64,000 nucleotides of DNA. Origin: Spirosoma sp. SC4-14. GTDB taxonomy: Bacteria > Bacteroidota > Bacteroidia > Cytophagales > Spirosomataceae. This document shows, piece by piece, positions 62,609-64,000 of the stretch (its first letter is position 1; every line of letters starts with the position of its first letter). The notes beneath the pieces are model-generated. The model was given only the letters and a program-made list of their open reading frames with translations. It was not told where the DNA came from and searched no databases. The translations under genes and the position numbers were made by a program. The DNA lies in the NCBI RefSeq assembly GCF_037201965.1, contig NZ_CP147518.1:3465001-3529000 (forward strand), given 5' to 3'.

Positions 62609-64000
62609 TTATTTTATACCTTTTGGAACGCGTTTTTTAGCTAAAGGTTTAGTTGAGCTCCTGATTTTTAATGGTTTTTTAGTCCCCGGCTTCACTACGG
62701 GCGGTGTTTCCTGCCACAAAACCTGTCCCTTCGTGGGCTTTTCTGCCTCACGCCAGTAGAAACCATCGAGCTCTTTATCGTCGCTGGTTATTTCTTTTGG
62801 CGGAATCAACTGAGCGTCGGGCTGACCATAGAACCGAATCCGGCCCACCTTGCTGTCGGTAAACTCGATGTTCATTCGGCTACACTCAACATGGTTGAGA
62901 CCAATCATCTTATTCTTTTCATCGACAGCATAGTAAATGCTTTGTCCGTTTCCTTCCACAACCACCCGATCTAATACAGTTTGCTCCTGTTGAACAACCG
63001 TAGCTGATGCCGGAGTGGCTCCTTTTGCCGGTACGCTTCGTGGGGGAGCATTCGTTGCAGAGGCTGTAAGATTTCCTGCTGTCGAACTGGCTGAGGCTGA
63101 ACTGACTGGTGTAATTTTGGTAGCAAAATAGGCGGTAATGGTTCGGCCTTTCACCTGGTTGAAGTTCATGAGTGTATCGAGCGAGATCACGAATGATTTG
63201 CTCTGTAGATACATGGTATTGATCCGATTGTTCTTCATTAAGGCTCGTATCGAATCGGCTTCCATCTGGTACTTGTTCTGGCTCCAGACAATTGGTTTTT
63301 TATAGAAGTAAATGGTTGAATCGGCTGTGTTATAAATCAGTGAGTCGCATTTGCTCTGCAAGTCTGATTTAAAGACAAAAACATTTTTTTGAGCCAGTAA
63401 CCGACGGGTGTTATTGATGGTGTCGTCGAATGAAAACAGCGTGTCGGCCCGAAGAAAGAGCGTGTCTTGGGTAGTTTCGTTAGCCAGACTTTTGGCGACC
63501 GGATGCCCCGTAACCCTCGAAATACCAAGTTTGCCGTTATACCGCACATGGTCGCCGGTGATGATTGCTTTCCGGTCTTTGGCTACCATCACCACATTGC
63601 CCTTGGCAATTCCTAACTCCGTGATGTTGTCATAATATAACGAATCGCCCGTAAGTCGGTATTTGGGCGTTTCAACCGTTGCCCGACGCTGGAAGTTTGA
63701 AATACCTGTAGTTGTATTATACTGCCCTTCTACAGCCGTCAGAACGCCATCTTTGTTCACAATGCGCGTTGGTCCCTGAAAGGTGGCAATACGCGTCAGC
63801 GAATTATAGAGCAGCGAATCGGCCGTAAGCGTACCTTTGGGGTTAACTAATCGAACGTTCTGGCGAAAGGTGAACAGTTTGGTGCGGGTGTCGTAGTAGC
63901 CTTCGCGGCTGGTCAATACATTTTCTTTATCGACAATACGGCCAGGTTTGGGGTAGTGAGCAATTCCCGTAACCATATCGTATTCAAGCTGGCTGGTGGT
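62609..64000 (-). CDS. OstA-like LPS transport protein (partial)
   Basis: The frame runs to the window edge; a frame without stop continues past the ATG at 63976 (TTSQLEYD upstream), so the gene is cut at its 5' end. The visible part has repeated OstA-like beta motifs: NVLTSREGYYDTRTKLFTFR, RLVNPKGTLTADSLLYNSLT, RITGDHVRYNG-like KAIITGDHVRYNGKLGISRV and ADSTIYFYKKPIVWSQNKYQ. OstA/LptA-type proteins shuttle lipopolysaccharide in the periplasm. A C-terminal linker is rich in Ser, Ala, Pro and Lys. It probably works with LptC (52.4 kb). Confidence 0.85.
   Translation of the reverse strand, partial: TTSQLEYDMVTGIAHYPKPGRIVDKENVLTSREGYYDTRTKLFTFRQNVRLVNPKGTLTADSLLYNSLTRIATFQGPTRIVNKDGVLTAVEGQYNTTTGISNFQRRATVETPKYRLTGDSLYYDNITELGIAKGNVVMVAKDRKAIITGDHVRYNGKLGISRVTGHPVAKSLANETTQDTLFLRADTLFSFDDTINNTRRLLAQKNVFVFKSDLQSKCDSLIYNTADSTIYFYKKPIVWSQNKYQMEADSIRALMKNNRINTMYLQSKSFVISLDTLMNFNQVKGRTITAYFATKITPVSSASASSTAGNLTASATNAPPRSVPAKGATPASATVVQQEQTVLDRVVVEGNGQSIYYAVDEKNKMIGLNHVECSRMNIEFTDSKVGRIRFYGQPDAQLIPPKEITSDDKELDGFYWREAEKPTKGQVLWQETPPVVKPGTKKPLKIRSSTKPLAKKRVPKGIK

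Overview
The window reads as chromosomal DNA of a Bacteroidota member of the order Cytophagales, most likely Spirosoma or a close relative. GC looks near 50 %. The clues are a TonB-dependent receptor with an N-terminal carboxypeptidase-regulatory-like domain, type IX secretion markers (a PorD/DUF4835 protein and a secreted protein with a C-terminal sorting domain), a Rho factor with a very long disordered insert, TAnnTTTG promoter boxes, and the cluster bamD-rpoZ-coaBC-porD-recN. The genus is inferred from gene content and style, not from a marker gene.

Layout. 1-2.9 kb: a cytochrome c maturation operon on the minus strand (ccmB, ccmC, ccmD-like, ccmE, start of ccmF), with a small toxin-antitoxin pair spliced between ccmE and ccmF and its toxin broken. 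2.9-6.5 kb: a TauE/SafE exporter and feoAB iron uptake. 6.7-16.4 kb: housekeeping genes (nnr, rplS, dapF, bestrophin-like channel, rhodanese, htpG, moxR, prmC, ribD). 16.5-20 kb: an orphan TonB receptor with a small lipoprotein. 20.9-25.1 kb: nagA, aroE, dedA, a ComA-type phosphosulfolactate synthase and a thioesterase. 25.2-30.5 kb: rplU-rpmA, an Nfu scaffold, a DUF5723 protein and recG. 30.7-38.6 kb: a secreted esterase, a LuxC-type acyl-CoA reductase divergent from a ferredoxin, a porin-ammonium transporter pair and a glutaryl-CoA-type dehydrogenase. 38.7-47.2 kb: accessory genes (WYL regulator with two small partners, BNR protein, GNAT, sterol-desaturase-like hydroxylase, two-component system, an unknown gene). 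47.4-56.3 kb: rho, coaX, an outer-membrane protein, lptC, a cytochrome c/Sco/lipoprotein operon and recN. 56.4-64 kb: porD, coaBC, a two-gene AT-rich insert, rpoZ, bamD, a type IX-secreted protein and an OstA-like protein cut by the window end.

Many genes serve the cell envelope and respiration: heme and copper delivery (Ccm, Sco), lipopolysaccharide transport (LptC, OstA-like), barrel assembly (BamD) and type IX secretion. Two features stand out. The rpoZ-coaBC junction of a conserved cluster holds two AT-rich genes, each followed by the same 24-bp repeat and partly folding as an attC-like hairpin. Intergenic palindromes occur in many gaps, and two related elements sit in frame inside coding sequences (the CoaBC linker and the type IX-secreted protein). 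No tRNA, rRNA, CRISPR array, prophage or complete insertion sequence was seen.
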